A stretch of 64,000 nt of DNA from CAXMST01 sp963712765 (lineage in GTDB: Bacteria > Actinomycetota > Thermoleophilia > Solirubrobacterales > 70-9), in assembly GCA_963712765.1 (NCBI GenBank), contig CAVQIX010000003.1, forward strand, positions 1 to 64,000. Reading direction: 5' to 3'. Below the pieces are notes generated by a model that had not been told where the DNA came from, searched no databases, and saw only the letters and a program-made list of their open reading frames with translations. The position numbers were made by a program, and so were the translations under genes. Shown here piece after piece: positions 27,885-37,841 of this stretch. The stretch's first letter is position 1. Each line of letters opens with the position of its first letter.

Positions 27885-28793
27885 GCCGGTTCCTGCCGGC
27901 AGCCGCCGCAACTGCGGATCGCGCGATTCTCGCCAGCGCTTCGCATCCGCACCGAGTCGATCCTGCGCCCAATGCCCGTCGAGCCCAGTTGCGAGCATCC
28001 CCGGGTCGGCGCTCGGCAAGATAGGCGCAGGCGATCGCACCGGCGACCTGGCTCCTTCTCTCCGCCCTGACACTGGTGGCTCCGATCCTGTTCGCGGTCC
28101 ATCCAATTGCGGGTTGCCCACATCGATCGGGCCAGGTTGTCAGCTTCCTGGGTCGAGCTGCCGGGATGCACTCGATGGCGCACGGCCGGCTCCCGGAGCA
28201 CCGAGATCTTGATCCCGGCAAGCGTCAGCTTGACGAGGAACACCCAGTCCTCCGAGCCCTGCAACTCACGGGCCTCCGGGAAGCCGCCGACCCGGGTCAC
28301 GTCCTCGCTAGGGATGAGCAGCGAGGATGGGCTGCCCAGCAAAGCGTTGTTGGTCAGGATCTCCGCTTGGGCGTCGGTGGCGGGCAGGTAGACGCCGCCG
28401 GTGGGTTGGCCTTCGGCATCGACGTATCTGATGCCGGTCACGCTGGCTGCGGAGCCGAACTGCCGTAGCTGCCGCGCGAGCTTCTCCGGCTCCCACTCAT
28501 CGTCTGAGTCGAGAAACGCGATCAGGTCACCCCGGGCGGCCTCGACACCGGCGTTTCTGGCGGCGCCGCGCTCCCGGTTGCTTTCGAAGCGGATCGATCT
28601 GACGGCCGCTCCGTACGATGCGATCAACCCTGGCGTCCCGTCGCTGGAGCAGTCATCGACGACGAGGATCTCAAGAGGTGGGTGGCTTTGCCTCAGGACT
28701 GAGTCGATCGCCCGCCGCAGCAGCGACTCGCGGTTGTGGGTTGGGATGACGACGGTGACCCGCGCGGCCCGATCCCCAGTGTCAGTGCTCCAT
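27880..28793 (-). CDS. Glycosyltransferase family 2, frameshifts near both ends
   Basis: GT-A core: RVTVVIPTHNRESLLRRAID, ILVVDDCSSDGT, RERGAARNAGVEAARGDLIA, FLDSDDEWEPEKL and LQGSEDWVFLVKL. An ATG at 28793 meets a stop after three codons unless one base is changed, so the start is tentative. The C-terminus changes frame near 28100 and ends RSAVAAAAGRNRP at 27880. Confidence 0.75.
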
Positions 28794-30090
28794 GTGCGCC
28801 CTTTCTGCCCAGTGCAGAAAACACGGCTGCGCAGCGGTCGCCGTAGTGTTCCCAGCTGAACTGTCGAGCGCGCTCCCGGGCTGCCCGCCCCATCTCCTCG
28901 CGGCGCGCGGGGTGCTCGTGCAGATCGACGAGCCGGTCGGCGATCGCGGTTTCGTCGCGGACCGGGACGATGTACCCGTCGACGCTGTCCCGGACGACGT
29001 CTTCGGCGCCGGTGTTCGGGGTGGCGACGACTGGAACCCCGGCGGCCATCGCTTCCAGCATCACCCTGGCCAGTCCCTCGACCAGCGATGGCAGGACGAG
29101 AACGTCAGCAGTCCCCAGCAGTGCCGGGACCTCGCCTCGATCGAGCCACGAGAGCTGTCGAACGCCGCGGGTCCCAGCCCAGGGCCTTTGTCCCCGCCAC
29201 GGCGCCCCCACCAGCAGGAGCTCGCTGCCCGGGATCGCCGCGCGGCGAAACCCATCCACCAGGTACGAGAGCCCCTTGCGCTGGCTGAGGACGCCGAGGA
29301 AGAGGACCCGAAAAGTCCCGTCCTCGACCCGCTGAACATCGGCGAACCGTCCGACGTCGACGCCGAGCTGGTTCACAACCACCTTCTCCTCTGCCACCCC
29401 AGCGTCGACAAACGTTCGACGGCTGAACTCCGAGAACACGATGACCCTATCGACCTCCGCGAGCTCGGCATCAAGCCGTTGATCTCGGCGGCGGGGCGCG
29501 TCGTGGAACTGCATGGAGGCCGCGTACTCGGGCCGGATCCTCAGCTCCTCGGTCAGGGTGGAACGGTTGAAGGCATGATGGTGTACCGCATATTCGAGCC
29601 CGGTGCTCACCGATCTCGCTTTCGCCGATCGGATCGCCTCCAGTGCGGCCCCGTAGGCGACGAGGACGGCGGTGTCGGACTCCCTGAGGCGGCCACCGAC
29701 GCCACGAGAGAAGACTCGGTCGCGGTGATTGGAAAGCGACTGACGGATCCGCGGCGGCAGGCCGATTCGACCGGAGGCCACGCTCAGCACCTCGCTCCCG
29801 CTAGCGACGGCCTGAGCTCTCTGGCTCAGGTCCGCTGGGGTGGCCCTGCGCTCGAGCTCTTCCCGGAGGAACCCGGGGAGTGCTCTGCGACTACGACTGG
29901 GTGTGCCGGCCAGCGGGGCCATGTAGGCTCGGAGCAGTCCGTGGCGCTGTAGCCCGAGCGCCGCTCGCTCGAGCCAGGGCGTGTGGCCGGGGTTACCGAC
30001 GACGACGGATGGCTCGGGGCCGTCCGACGGGCTAGGACTGCGCACACGCTTCGGGTTCCGATCATCAGGCGCCGGCGACTCAATGCGCAT
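28693..30090 (-). CDS. Glycosyltransferase family 4
   Basis: Unbroken 465-residue frame. VVVGNPGHTPWLERAALGLQ opens the acceptor domain. Donor-domain features are VVNQLGVDVGRFADVQR, FRVLFLGVLSQRKGLSYLVD, LLLVGAPWRG, and LPSLVEGLARVMLEAMAAG followed by VPVVATPNTGAEDV. The last 30 residues overlap the GT2 start and look unlike the family, so the true end may be near 28790. The start is 2 bases from the preceding gene's stop. Confidence 0.82.
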   Translation of the reverse strand: MRIESPAPDDRNPKRVRSPSPSDGPEPSVVVGNPGHTPWLERAALGLQRHGLLRAYMAPLAGTPSRSRRALPGFLREELERRATPADLSQRAQAVASGSEVLSVASGRIGLPPRIRQSLSNHRDRVFSRGVGGRLRESDTAVLVAYGAALEAIRSAKARSVSTGLEYAVHHHAFNRSTLTEELRIRPEYAASMQFHDAPRRRDQRLDAELAEVDRVIVFSEFSRRTFVDAGVAEEKVVVNQLGVDVGRFADVQRVEDGTFRVLFLGVLSQRKGLSYLVDGFRRAAIPGSELLLVGAPWRGQRPWAGTRGVRQLSWLDRGEVPALLGTADVLVLPSLVEGLARVMLEAMAAGVPVVATPNTGAEDVVRDSVDGYIVPVRDETAIADRLVDLHEHPARREEMGRAARERARQFSWEHYGDRCAAVFSALGRKGAHGALTLGIGPRGSPSSSQPTTASRCCGGRSTQS

Positions 30091-30091
30091 G

Positions 30092-30790
30092 TCACTTCCG
30101 ACCCGATCCGAGAAGCGTGTGAGCCATGACTGACGGCATTTGACGTTCTAGTGCTCGGTAGAGCCGGGACGGCTTGCTCGCGAGCCGTCGCAGTCCCGGG
30201 ACGTCGCGAACCACGGCCCCGCCGTAGCCCTCGACGTGTACGCCGACTGCACCGCTGCCTCTCAACAGGCGAGCTAGAGCCGCCACCGTGAAGAATCGTA
30301 TGTGCGGATCACGCCACGGCGCTTCGACTGCCATGTCGTCGCCCATCGGATTCCATCGCCCTGCGACCGCGTCGACCCTGCGCCGCCAATACGCAGCGTT
30401 CGGCACAGAGCAGAGAACGGTCCCTCCGGGCTTGAGGACGCGAATCATCTCGGCCAAGGCCAGCTGAGGTTGAAAAAGGTGTTCGAGGACGTCGAACGCA
30501 AGTGCGACGTCGAAGGATTGGTCGTCGAAGGGAAGGGTGTCGTCGACCCGCACCGCATCGAACCCGGACTCCCTAACCCGCGCGACCGCCGTTTCGGAGA
30601 TGTCGACACCGATGTATGAGTTCACTCGCGAAGAAACCCATGCTGCCTTTCCGCCGGCGCCACAACCAAAGTCAAGGCAGGTACCTCTTAGATGCGGTTC
30701 GACCATCCGCGAGGCGGTCGGATGTACTCCGGTCTCCGGGTTGAACCCCTGAACCGACCAGTAGTCCTCGTAGTAGGACCGGGAGTTCAC
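30092..30790 (-). CDS. Class I SAM methyltransferase
   Basis: The GTG at 30790 gives 232 residues, starting NSRSYYEDYWSVQGFNPETG. The SAM site is CLDFGCGAGGKAAW followed by IGVDISETAVARVRE; then FDVALAFDVLEHLFQPQLAL and VLKPGGTVLCSVPNAAYWRR, typical of methyltransferases acting on small molecules or glycans. An open frame continues far upstream of this start but has no domain and is probably chance. Confidence 0.78.
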   Translation of the reverse strand: MNSRSYYEDYWSVQGFNPETGVHPTASRMVEPHLRGTCLDFGCGAGGKAAWVSSRVNSYIGVDISETAVARVRESGFDAVRVDDTLPFDDQSFDVALAFDVLEHLFQPQLALAEMIRVLKPGGTVLCSVPNAAYWRRRVDAVAGRWNPMGDDMAVEAPWRDPHIRFFTVAALARLLRGSGAVGVHVEGYGGAVVRDVPGLRRLASKPSRLYRALERQMPSVMAHTLLGSGRK

Positions 30791-31045
30791 GGCGTGTCGG
30801 TATCGATACGACTCAAGTTGTGCGGCGCCTGCCGATCGCCGCAGCAGCTTGGCAGCGACGTTCCGCGGCTCAGTGCCTCGGTATGTCCCGGTGCGCACGC
30901 TGCATGCCTGCCGGCAAGGCCTGCGTACACCGTAGCGTCTGAGCTCGCCCGCTGGTTGACGACCCGATCGGGACGAAGGACCGGTGCCGACGGGTGGCGA
31001 CGCCGCACGAGAGATGCGCTGCTTCGAGCTCTGAAGCCCCATGCA

Positions 31046-31051
31046 TAGACT
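31046..31051 (+). promoter_or_regulatory. -10-like hexamer TAGACT before a methyltransferase
   Basis: TAGACT lies 9 bases before the ATG at 31061, the same distance class as at the other first genes of this window. Confidence 0.35.
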
Positions 31052-31060
31052 GCCGACCCT

Positions 31061-31835
31061 ATGAGCCTGCGGCCGCCGCCCGAACCCGGATCGCTGAGCC
31101 GCGCCAAGCCTCGTCGGCTGAGTCAGGCGATTGGGTATCGCACCTACCGGGCCGCCCGCCGGGTGTTGCCAAGTGCTTGGCTGGAGCGGCAACTTCTTTC
31201 GCTGTCGTGGTTGGCCGAACGCGTCGCATACGAACACGTGGTGTTTCGTCGCGGGTGGGCGAGGAGCTCTGGACCTGATCCGCCCCGACACCAGGTCCTT
31301 TCTGCTCGAAGAGCTTCCAGCCGGTGAAAAGGTGATCGACATCGGAGGTGGGGCCGGTGCGATCAGTCGGCTGCTTGCCGAGAGCGGGTTCGAGGTGCTC
31401 TACGTCGACCCCGACGCAGCACAGCTCGAGCGAGCGCGCCGGTCGTGCGGGGGTCACGGGATCCGTTTCGCACAAGACAAAGCGGAGACGGTGGCCCGAA
31501 GCTGGGAGGGGTATCGGTCCGCGGTACTGATGCACGTCCTCGAGCATGTTGACGATCCGGTCGACACCCTTGCGCCGCTCGCGTCGGTTCTGGATAGGTT
31601 GATCATCGAGGTCCCTGACATCTACGGGAGCGCAGTGGGTGCGATGCGCTTCGAGATCGGGGGCGTCCAGTTCTGGTCCGATGACGACCACGTGTCGGAG
31701 TTCTGTGAGACGACCCTCCGCGCGACCCTATCGAAGGCAGGGTGGTCGGTCGAGCGGCTCGAGCGTAGCCGAGGCGTGATACTCGCTTCCGCGCGACCGA
31801 GCCGGGCTGCCACGGGGTCAGCGGGGGACTCATGA
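31061..31835 (+). CDS. Class I SAM methyltransferase, one frameshift
   Basis: N-terminal SQAIGYRTYRAARRVLPSAW, then a frame change near 31258 into LIRPDTRSFLLEELPAGEKV, the SAM motif VIDIGGGAGAISRLLAESG, YVDPDAAQLERARR and LMHVLEHVDDPVDTLAP. A third methyltransferase type in the glycan locus; its target is unknown. Confidence 0.75.
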
Positions 31836-31984
31836 ACGCTTGGAGGAGAAGCCTTGGCGGGGGTCCGGCGGGCTACGGCCAGCCGCTCGGCTAGACCGTT
31901 GACCGAGCAGGCATCGGCCCTGTCCGCGCGGGCGGAGTTCGGATGCGATGTTCGGTCGGCGGGGGGTCTGGGGCGTCTCGTCGC

Positions 31985-33970
31985 TCACGCCGCTCCTCCG
32001 AGTGGTCTTGGGTTGAGCTGCCGGGCTCTCCGCAGGGCGCGAACGGCGCCCTCGGCGTTGCCGGCGCGGGCCTCGAGGCGGGAGAGGGTGATCCAGTTGC
32101 GCCAGTTTCTGGACTCCCTGCGGGTCGCCTCGCGGGCGGCCTCGGTGGCGGCGGGCAGCTTGCCCTGGAGCTCGAGCACCAGGGCCTGCTGAATGCGGGG
32201 GCCGGCGGCGTAGGGCTGGGCGTCGACGGCGGCGTCGGCGCTTTCGAGGGCGGCGGGGAGGTTGCCGGCGGCGACCTCGATCTGGCTCTCACGTAGATCG
32301 TCGGCTGCTCGCAGCGGGAACCAGATCGCGGCCAGGGCGATGATCGCGACCGCGGCGCCGATCGCCTGTGGCGCGTACTTGCGGATGCGGCTGCGCTTGG
32401 CGCGCGGGACCCGTGTGCGCCGCGCGAGGATCGAGCCGGCTTCGTCTGGCTCGCTGTCGATGGCGATCACGGCGGCGAGCAGCATGAACAGCGCCGGCAG
32501 GGCGGCGATCTCCCAGATCCAATCGAGCGCGGCGCCCGCCGCGAACGCGGCGGCGGCCGCCGTGGCGGTGGCGATCCGGATCCGGGCCGCGGGCGGGGCG
32601 TTGATCGAGCGGCCGACGCCGATCCCGAGCGTCGCCAGGACCAGGGCGACGATCAGGCCGAAGCCGACCCAGCCGAGCTCGGCGAGGTTCTCCATGTAGA
32701 GGGAGTGGGCGTCGCGGACGAAGGCGTAGCCCTCCGGGTCCTGGGCCCAGAAGAACTCGAAGGTGCCGGGGCCGATCCCCCTCAGCGGCTCGGTCTCGGC
32801 GGCTCGGGCTGCGGACTCCCAGAACTGGTAGCGGCCCGAGGAGCTGGTGTCGACGAGAACCTGGCCGCGGTCCGTCTGGTCGGCCGAGGAAGTTTGGCTC
32901 TTGAAGTTGTCCCACTCGTCGGAGACGGTGCCGGGGAGACCGGCGGCGACCGCGATCGGGATCGCGATCAGGATGGCCACACCGGTGCCGATCCAGGCGC
33001 TGCGGCGGCTGATCTGCAGGGCCCTGGGACGCTCGACGAAGCGAACCGCGAGGCCGATCGCGGTCTGGGCGAGGGCAACGACGGCGCAGACGGCGATCGC
33101 GATCACCAGCAGCTCGTCGCCCTGGCTGATCGCCGCCGGCGTCGGAAGACCGCGGTCGAGCGCGGCCCGGTCGGTGAGCCCGGCGGCGAGGATCGCGGCG
33201 CCCACACCGCCGACTGCCAGGGTGCCGAGCTTCGGCAGGCGGTCGGGGACGATCGCGACGAACGTGGCGAGGGCGACGATCGCCGCGCCGGTCCCGACCC
33301 CGGAGCTGGCGAGCACGAGCGCGAAGCCGGCGAGCGGCAGCGCGGCGGCGGCGAGGGCCTGGCCGGCCAGGGTCCTGGCCCAGGAGGTGGCGCCGGCGAG
33401 CAGCGGGATCGCCATCGCGGCGAGCACGCCGACCGCGCTCGAGTAGCCGAGCGGGTAGGCGAGGCGGCGCTCGATCTCGATCCCGGGCAGGTAGGTCCCG
33501 AGCGTGTTCTCGGGGAACCACTGGGGGTGAAGGCGGCTGAGGACCGCGAGCGCGACGACGAGGCCGACCGCGGTGGTCACGCCGGCGAGCAGGTGGCGGC
33601 CGCGGTGGTTGGCGGCGGCGAGGATGCCGAGAACCAGGAATCCGAGGTAGGTGACGACGCGGGCGAGCTCGGTGGCGGTGCGCTCGTCGCTCCAGGTCCA
33701 GATGAACGCCAGCGCCGTCCAGCCGGCGAAGGCGCCGAGCAGACCGACCAGCGCGATCGCGGCGCGGGAGCGGGTCGGAAGCGGCATCACTCCGGCGGCG
33801 ACCCCGACCAGCACGATCCACCAGACGGCGACGCCGACCTCGCCGCGGACGATCGGGTCGAAGCCGCCGTCCTGCAGCATCAGGTAGGCGATCAGCGCGA
33901 AGCCGAGCAGCCAGGTGGCGAGCGCGGGCGCGTCGAAGCGGGCGGCCATCTCGCGTAGGGATGCGGACAT
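31985..33970 (-). CDS. O-antigen ligase/polymerase-like membrane protein with TPR tail
   Basis: A long intact frame (about 660 residues; upstream in-frame starts extend to 34015). At least a dozen hydrophobic segments. The large periplasmic loop contains SSGRYQFWESAARAAETEP, RGIGPGTFEFFW and the conserved HSLYMENLAELGWVGF typical of Wzy_C/O-antigen ligases. After the last helix, two TPR-like units (AAGNLPAALESADAAVDAQP, NWITLSRLEARAGNAEGAVR) follow. Role: polymerises the repeat unit or ligates glycan or glycoprotein substrates. Confidence 0.85.
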   Translation of the reverse strand: MSASLREMAARFDAPALATWLLGFALIAYLMLQDGGFDPIVRGEVGVAVWWIVLVGVAAGVMPLPTRSRAAIALVGLLGAFAGWTALAFIWTWSDERTATELARVVTYLGFLVLGILAAANHRGRHLLAGVTTAVGLVVALAVLSRLHPQWFPENTLGTYLPGIEIERRLAYPLGYSSAVGVLAAMAIPLLAGATSWARTLAGQALAAAALPLAGFALVLASSGVGTGAAIVALATFVAIVPDRLPKLGTLAVGGVGAAILAAGLTDRAALDRGLPTPAAISQGDELLVIAIAVCAVVALAQTAIGLAVRFVERPRALQISRRSAWIGTGVAILIAIPIAVAAGLPGTVSDEWDNFKSQTSSADQTDRGQVLVDTSSSGRYQFWESAARAAETEPLRGIGPGTFEFFWAQDPEGYAFVRDAHSLYMENLAELGWVGFGLIVALVLATLGIGVGRSINAPPAARIRIATATAAAAAFAAGAALDWIWEIAALPALFMLLAAVIAIDSEPDEAGSILARRTRVPRAKRSRIRKYAPQAIGAAVAIIALAAIWFPLRAADDLRESQIEVAAGNLPAALESADAAVDAQPYAAGPRIQQALVLELQGKLPAATEAAREATRRESRNWRNWITLSRLEARAGNAEGAVRALRRARQLNPRPLGGAA

Positions 33971-34086
33971 GGTCTGGCCGCGCTCCATCACCCGCCTATA
34001 CTCGCACGAGGGCACGGCCCTGACAACGACTCCCCGCTTCTCGGGGTTCGTTGGCAGGATCGACGGCCCCGCTGCGTATCTAATAG

Positions 34087-34563
34087 GTGATGGCGCGAAT
34101 CATGCCCACAAATCCCGCCCCGCGGGCGCTGTTGATTGCGACTGCTCTGGCGCTGATCCTGCCCGCCTCCACCGCCGCACAGAGCATCAACGTGCCCCCG
34201 GGGAACTCCGAGGCCGACCAGTACTTCGAAACGGTCCCTGACGGCGAGGGCAACAAGTCCCTCGACAGCACCAAGGAGCCCTCGGACGTGCTCACGCCCC
34301 GGCAGATCGCCGAGCTCGAGGCGCTCGGCGAGGATGGTGCTGCCGCTGCACAGATCGCAGCCGCGACCGCTCCGGACGGAGTCGGCAAGGCCGGTGGCGG
34401 TGCGGCGACGGGAGGTACCCCCGACGAAGACGGAGTGTCATCGGCGAGCGTGGCCACGAGCCGTGAGGGCCTCGGCGGCTTGCTCTGGGTGTTCTTGATC
34501 GCGGTCGCGGTGGTGGCCGGCATCTATGTGGTCGTGCGTCGACGTAGGGCCGGCGAGGGTTGA
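34087..34563 (+). CDS. Small exported protein with a conserved domain and C-terminal anchor
   Basis: 158 residues: signal peptide to STAAQS; a domain INVPPGNSEADQYFETVPDG, then IAELEALGEDGAAAAQIAAA and TAPDG; a low-complexity linker; then SREGLGGLLW, a transmembrane segment and RRRR. The same domain and tail recur in the next gene. The tail looks like a sorting or anchoring signal. I do not recognise a function. Confidence 0.7.
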   Translation: MMARIMPTNPAPRALLIATALALILPASTAAQSINVPPGNSEADQYFETVPDGEGNKSLDSTKEPSDVLTPRQIAELEALGEDGAAAAQIAAATAPDGVGKAGGGAATGGTPDEDGVSSASVATSREGLGGLLWVFLIAVAVVAGIYVVVRRRRAGEG

Positions 34564-34685
34564 GGCGGTGTCGTTTTGTGGTGTCGGCCCGCGCGCTACC
34601 GTCCCCGGATCGCGCTCGCGGCCCTGAGCCGTCATCGCGACCCGCTTCCGTTTACCGATTCCGGCGAGGGCTCTGAAGAGATCCA

Positions 34686-35561
34686 ATGGCCAACCCAATG
34701 ATCACCGGCGCCCTGACGGTGCTCAGCGTGCTCGCCCTGGCTTCCGTCGCACACGGCGCGGTAACCGAGGTCGGACCGAAGGATCGCAAGAACTGCAAGT
34801 TCGAGATCGACGGTGTGGCGCTGCAGGGCGACGATGCCGACGACCGGATCGACGGCACCCCGCGCAACGACTTCATCGCCGGGGGCAGCGGCGATGACAC
34901 GATCGACGGCGACTCCGGGCGCGACTGCCTCTACGGGCAGAAGGGGGATGACAGGGTCAAGGGCGGCCGCGGCGCAGACCTGATCAAGGGTGGCAAGGCC
35001 GCCGACCGGCTCGGGGGCCAGGTCGGCAACGACGTGATCCGCGGCAACAAGGGCAACGACCGGCTCGTCGACCGGCGGGGCAGGAACCGGCTCTACTGCG
35101 GGCCCGGGATCGACACCGCGATCACGAACTCGCGGTCGTTCGTCGCTCGCGACTGCGAGAACGTGCGACGGGGTGGAGGAGCCTCGGTGACCGTGCCCCC
35201 GGGACAGTCGGAGGCCGATCAGTACTTCGAGACCGTGCCCGACGGCAGTGGCAACAGCTCACTCGACAGCGCCGGGCGGCCCCGCGACGCCCTAAGCAAG
35301 GGCCAGATTGCGGCGCTGGAGGAGCTCGGGGAGGACGGGGTTGCGGCAGCGGAGATCGCCGGCGCGACGGCCCCCGATGGCGCCGGCACGGGGGCTCCCG
35401 CGGACATCGCCCCTGAGGGGAGCACCGCGGCCACCCCCGCGGCGAGCGCCTCTTCCAGCTCCGAGGGCCTGGGCTCGTGGCTCTGGGTGATCGTGATCGG
35501 GACCGTCTTGGCGGTCGCAACCTTCGTCGCTGTGCGCTGGCGGAGGAGCGCGGGTCTTTGA
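34686..35561 (+). CDS. Exported RTX-like repeat protein with the same C-terminal domain and anchor
   Basis: Signal peptide to AHGA, then CKFEIDGVALQGDDADDRID and about five degenerate GGxGxDxI/L repeats (GGSGDDTIDG, GQKGDDRVKG, GGRGADLIKG), the calcium-binding RTX pattern. The C-terminal part VTVPPGQSEADQYFETVPDG, IAALEELGEDGVAAAEIAGA and SEGLGSWLW plus a transmembrane segment matches the preceding gene closely. Its stop overlaps the start of the glycoside-hydrolase-like gene. Confidence 0.75.
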   Translation: MANPMITGALTVLSVLALASVAHGAVTEVGPKDRKNCKFEIDGVALQGDDADDRIDGTPRNDFIAGGSGDDTIDGDSGRDCLYGQKGDDRVKGGRGADLIKGGKAADRLGGQVGNDVIRGNKGNDRLVDRRGRNRLYCGPGIDTAITNSRSFVARDCENVRRGGGASVTVPPGQSEADQYFETVPDGSGNSSLDSAGRPRDALSKGQIAALEELGEDGVAAAEIAGATAPDGAGTGAPADIAPEGSTAATPAASASSSSEGLGSWLWVIVIGTVLAVATFVAVRWRRSAGL

Positions 35562-36994
35562 GGCGGGCGCTGATGATCAGCTCGGCGATCCTCGCGATCG
35601 CCGGCCTCGGAGCCCTCGCCGCGAGCGCGGCCCAGGCCCGCCCCTTCGAGCTTGGCCTGACCGATCCGCTCTTCTCCTCGGAGGACTCCGCCGAGCGGGG
35701 ACTGTGGCTCGATCGAGCCGATGCGGTCGGCGCGCAGAACGTCCTGCCGGGCGCGCTCTGGGGCGGCATTGCTCCCGCCAACCCCTCCGCCGGCTTCGAT
35801 CCGAGCGACCCCGCCGACCCCGAGTACGACTTCTCCGGGGTCGACGCGACCGTGGCCGCGGCGCTCGCCAAGGGCCTCGACCCGATGCTGCTGGTCACCG
35901 GCGCGCCGCTGTGGGCCGAGGGCAGGAACCGGCCCGCCGATACCTCCGGGGCGCCGCTGGGGACCTGGAAGCCAAGGCCTGCCGAGCTGAAGCGGTTCGC
36001 CAAGGCGATCGCCCGGCGCTACTCGGGCTCATTCGACGACCCCCGCGACGCCGTCGGCCCCCTGCCCAGGGTCCGCGACTTCCAGCTCTGGGCCGAGCCG
36101 AACCTCTCGACCTACCTGAACCCGCAGTTCGAGGGCAAAAAGCCGGTCGCCGCCCGCCACTACCGCAAGATGCTTCGCGCCTTCTATGCGGGGATCCACT
36201 CAGCGCCCGGCAAGCAGCGGGTGGTGACCGGCGGCACCGCCCCCTACGGCGATGTCCCGGGCAACGATTCTCAGCGGACCCAGCCGGCTCTGTTCTGGCG
36301 CGAGGTGCTCTGCCTGAAGGCGAAGGGCAGGAAGCTGAAGAAGGGGCGCTGCAAGAAGCCGGCGAAGTTCGACGTGCTCGCCCATCACCCGATCAACGTC
36401 GGCGGGCCGTTCCGGAAGGCGCTCAACGGCGACGACGTCTCCACCCCCGATATCGACAAGCTGAAGCGGATCCTCCGCAGGGCCAAGCGCAGCGGCCGGG
36501 TGCTGCCGAGGGGTCGCAAGCCGATCTGGGCAACCGAGATCTGGTGGGACTCCAAGCCGCCCGATCCCAGGGGGGTGCCGGATGCCAAGCACGCTGCCTA
36601 TGTGGCGGAATCCTTCTATGTGCTCTGGCGGCAGGGTGTAGAGCGGGTGGTCTGGTTCCTGATCCGCGATCAGAGGCAGAACGGCAGGACCCACGGCGGC
36701 ACCCCGGAGTCGGGGCTCTACCTCCTCGATGGGGAGCCGAAGCTGGCCGCACGGGCCTACGCGTTCCCGTTCGTCGCCGACAAGAGCCGCCGCGGCAGGA
36801 CACGCCTGTGGGGTGTGGCGCCGCAGCGCGGCCGGGTCTCGATTCAGCGCCGCTCGGGCAGAGGGTGGAAGACGATCAAGCGGACCAGGGCGAAGGGCTC
36901 CTCACGCGTATTCCAGGCGCGGACCGGCAAGCGCTCGGGCAGGTTCAGGGCCCTCCAGGCCGGCGATCGCAGCCTCACCTACAGGGCGAGATGA
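35558..36994 (+). CDS. Secreted glycoside-hydrolase-like TIM-barrel protein
   Basis: TTG start overlapping the upstream stop (an ATG at 35573 is possible). Signal peptide to AAQAR. The body reads like clan A hydrolases: DATVAAALAKGLDPMLLVTG, then DFQLWAEPNLSTYLNP, where the Glu sits where the acid/base of WNEPN motifs lies, and KPIWATEIWWDSKPPDP, whose Glu is a nucleophile candidate. A basic beta domain ends the protein. Family (GH5/39-like) is inferred by motif only. It may trim surface glycan. Confidence 0.7.
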   Translation: MRRALMISSAILAIAGLGALAASAAQARPFELGLTDPLFSSEDSAERGLWLDRADAVGAQNVLPGALWGGIAPANPSAGFDPSDPADPEYDFSGVDATVAAALAKGLDPMLLVTGAPLWAEGRNRPADTSGAPLGTWKPRPAELKRFAKAIARRYSGSFDDPRDAVGPLPRVRDFQLWAEPNLSTYLNPQFEGKKPVAARHYRKMLRAFYAGIHSAPGKQRVVTGGTAPYGDVPGNDSQRTQPALFWREVLCLKAKGRKLKKGRCKKPAKFDVLAHHPINVGGPFRKALNGDDVSTPDIDKLKRILRRAKRSGRVLPRGRKPIWATEIWWDSKPPDPRGVPDAKHAAYVAESFYVLWRQGVERVVWFLIRDQRQNGRTHGGTPESGLYLLDGEPKLAARAYAFPFVADKSRRGRTRLWGVAPQRGRVSIQRRSGRGWKTIKRTRAKGSSRVFQARTGKRSGRFRALQAGDRSLTYRAR

Positions 36995-37127
36995 ACCTCA
37001 GACAACGAACAACGCAACTGGGAACAATCGAGATCAGACCGAGATAAAACCGGTAGGTTTCAACTCGTGCGTCCGTCGTTCGGGGGGCGTCGATTGGATC
37101 GATACGGACCGAAGGGAGTCATCGCAC

Positions 37128-37841
37128 ATGGCTAGAGGAAGGTTGATAGGCGCACTGACGGTTTTCGCCGCACTCGCGCTGGCGGCGTTCGCATCCGGTG
37201 CTGTCACGCCGATCACCGACGGGGACTACGGCGAGAACTGCAAGAACATCGACATCGACGGCGTCGCACTGCAGGGCGACGACGCCAACGACACGATCGA
37301 CGGCACGCCCCGCTCCGATGTGATTCGCGGCGGTGGCGGCAACGACACGATCGACGGCACGTCCGGCGACGATTGCCTCGACGGTCAGCGCGGCGTCGAC
37401 GTCGTGATCGGGTCCGCCGGTGCCGACAAGATGACCGGCGGCGGCGACGAGGACAGCATGAAGGGCGGCGGTGGACCCGACCGCATGACCGGCGGCGCCG
37501 ACCCCGACGAGATGAGCGGCAACAGGGGTGCCGACAGGATGTTCGGCAACAAGGGCCCCGACGTGATGAAGGGCATGAACGGCAAGGACGACGTTCGCGG
37601 CAACAAGGCCCGCGACAACCTGTCCCTCGGTAGGGGCAAGGACTTCGGAAAGGGCGGCAAGGGAGATGACCGCATCCGTGGTCAGGGTGGCAAGGATGAG
37701 ATCAGGGGCAATCTCGGGGACGATCGCATCACCGACACCGCCGGTAAGAACACGATCAAGTGCGGTAGGGGATTCGACCGCGTGAAGACCAACAAGAAGT
37801 CGAACGTCGCCAAGGACTGCGAGAGGGTCAGGCGGGCGTAG
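37128..37841 (+). CDS. Exported RTX-like repeat protein
   Basis: ATG with GAAGGGAG 9 bases upstream. Signal peptide to ASGA, then CKNIDIDGVALQGDDANDTI and about ten GGxGxDxM/I units (GGGGNDTIDG, GGGDEDSMKG, GNRGADRMFG). The last Cys-containing block KNTIKCGRGFDRVKT matches the neighbour's LYCGPGIDTAIT. It lacks the C-terminal anchor of the 34686 gene. Possible calcium-binding surface or matrix protein. Confidence 0.75.
   Translation: MARGRLIGALTVFAALALAAFASGAVTPITDGDYGENCKNIDIDGVALQGDDANDTIDGTPRSDVIRGGGGNDTIDGTSGDDCLDGQRGVDVVIGSAGADKMTGGGDEDSMKGGGGPDRMTGGADPDEMSGNRGADRMFGNKGPDVMKGMNGKDDVRGNKARDNLSLGRGKDFGKGGKGDDRIRGQGGKDEIRGNLGDDRITDTAGKNTIKCGRGFDRVKTNKKSNVAKDCERVRRA

Noticed and set aside
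30791..31342. N-terminal extension of the methyltransferase at 30092 up to 31342
   Set aside because: The extra residues are Arg/Pro/Ser-rich with no domain, and overlap the divergent promoter and start of the gene at 31061. The GTG at 30790 gives a normal-length enzyme.
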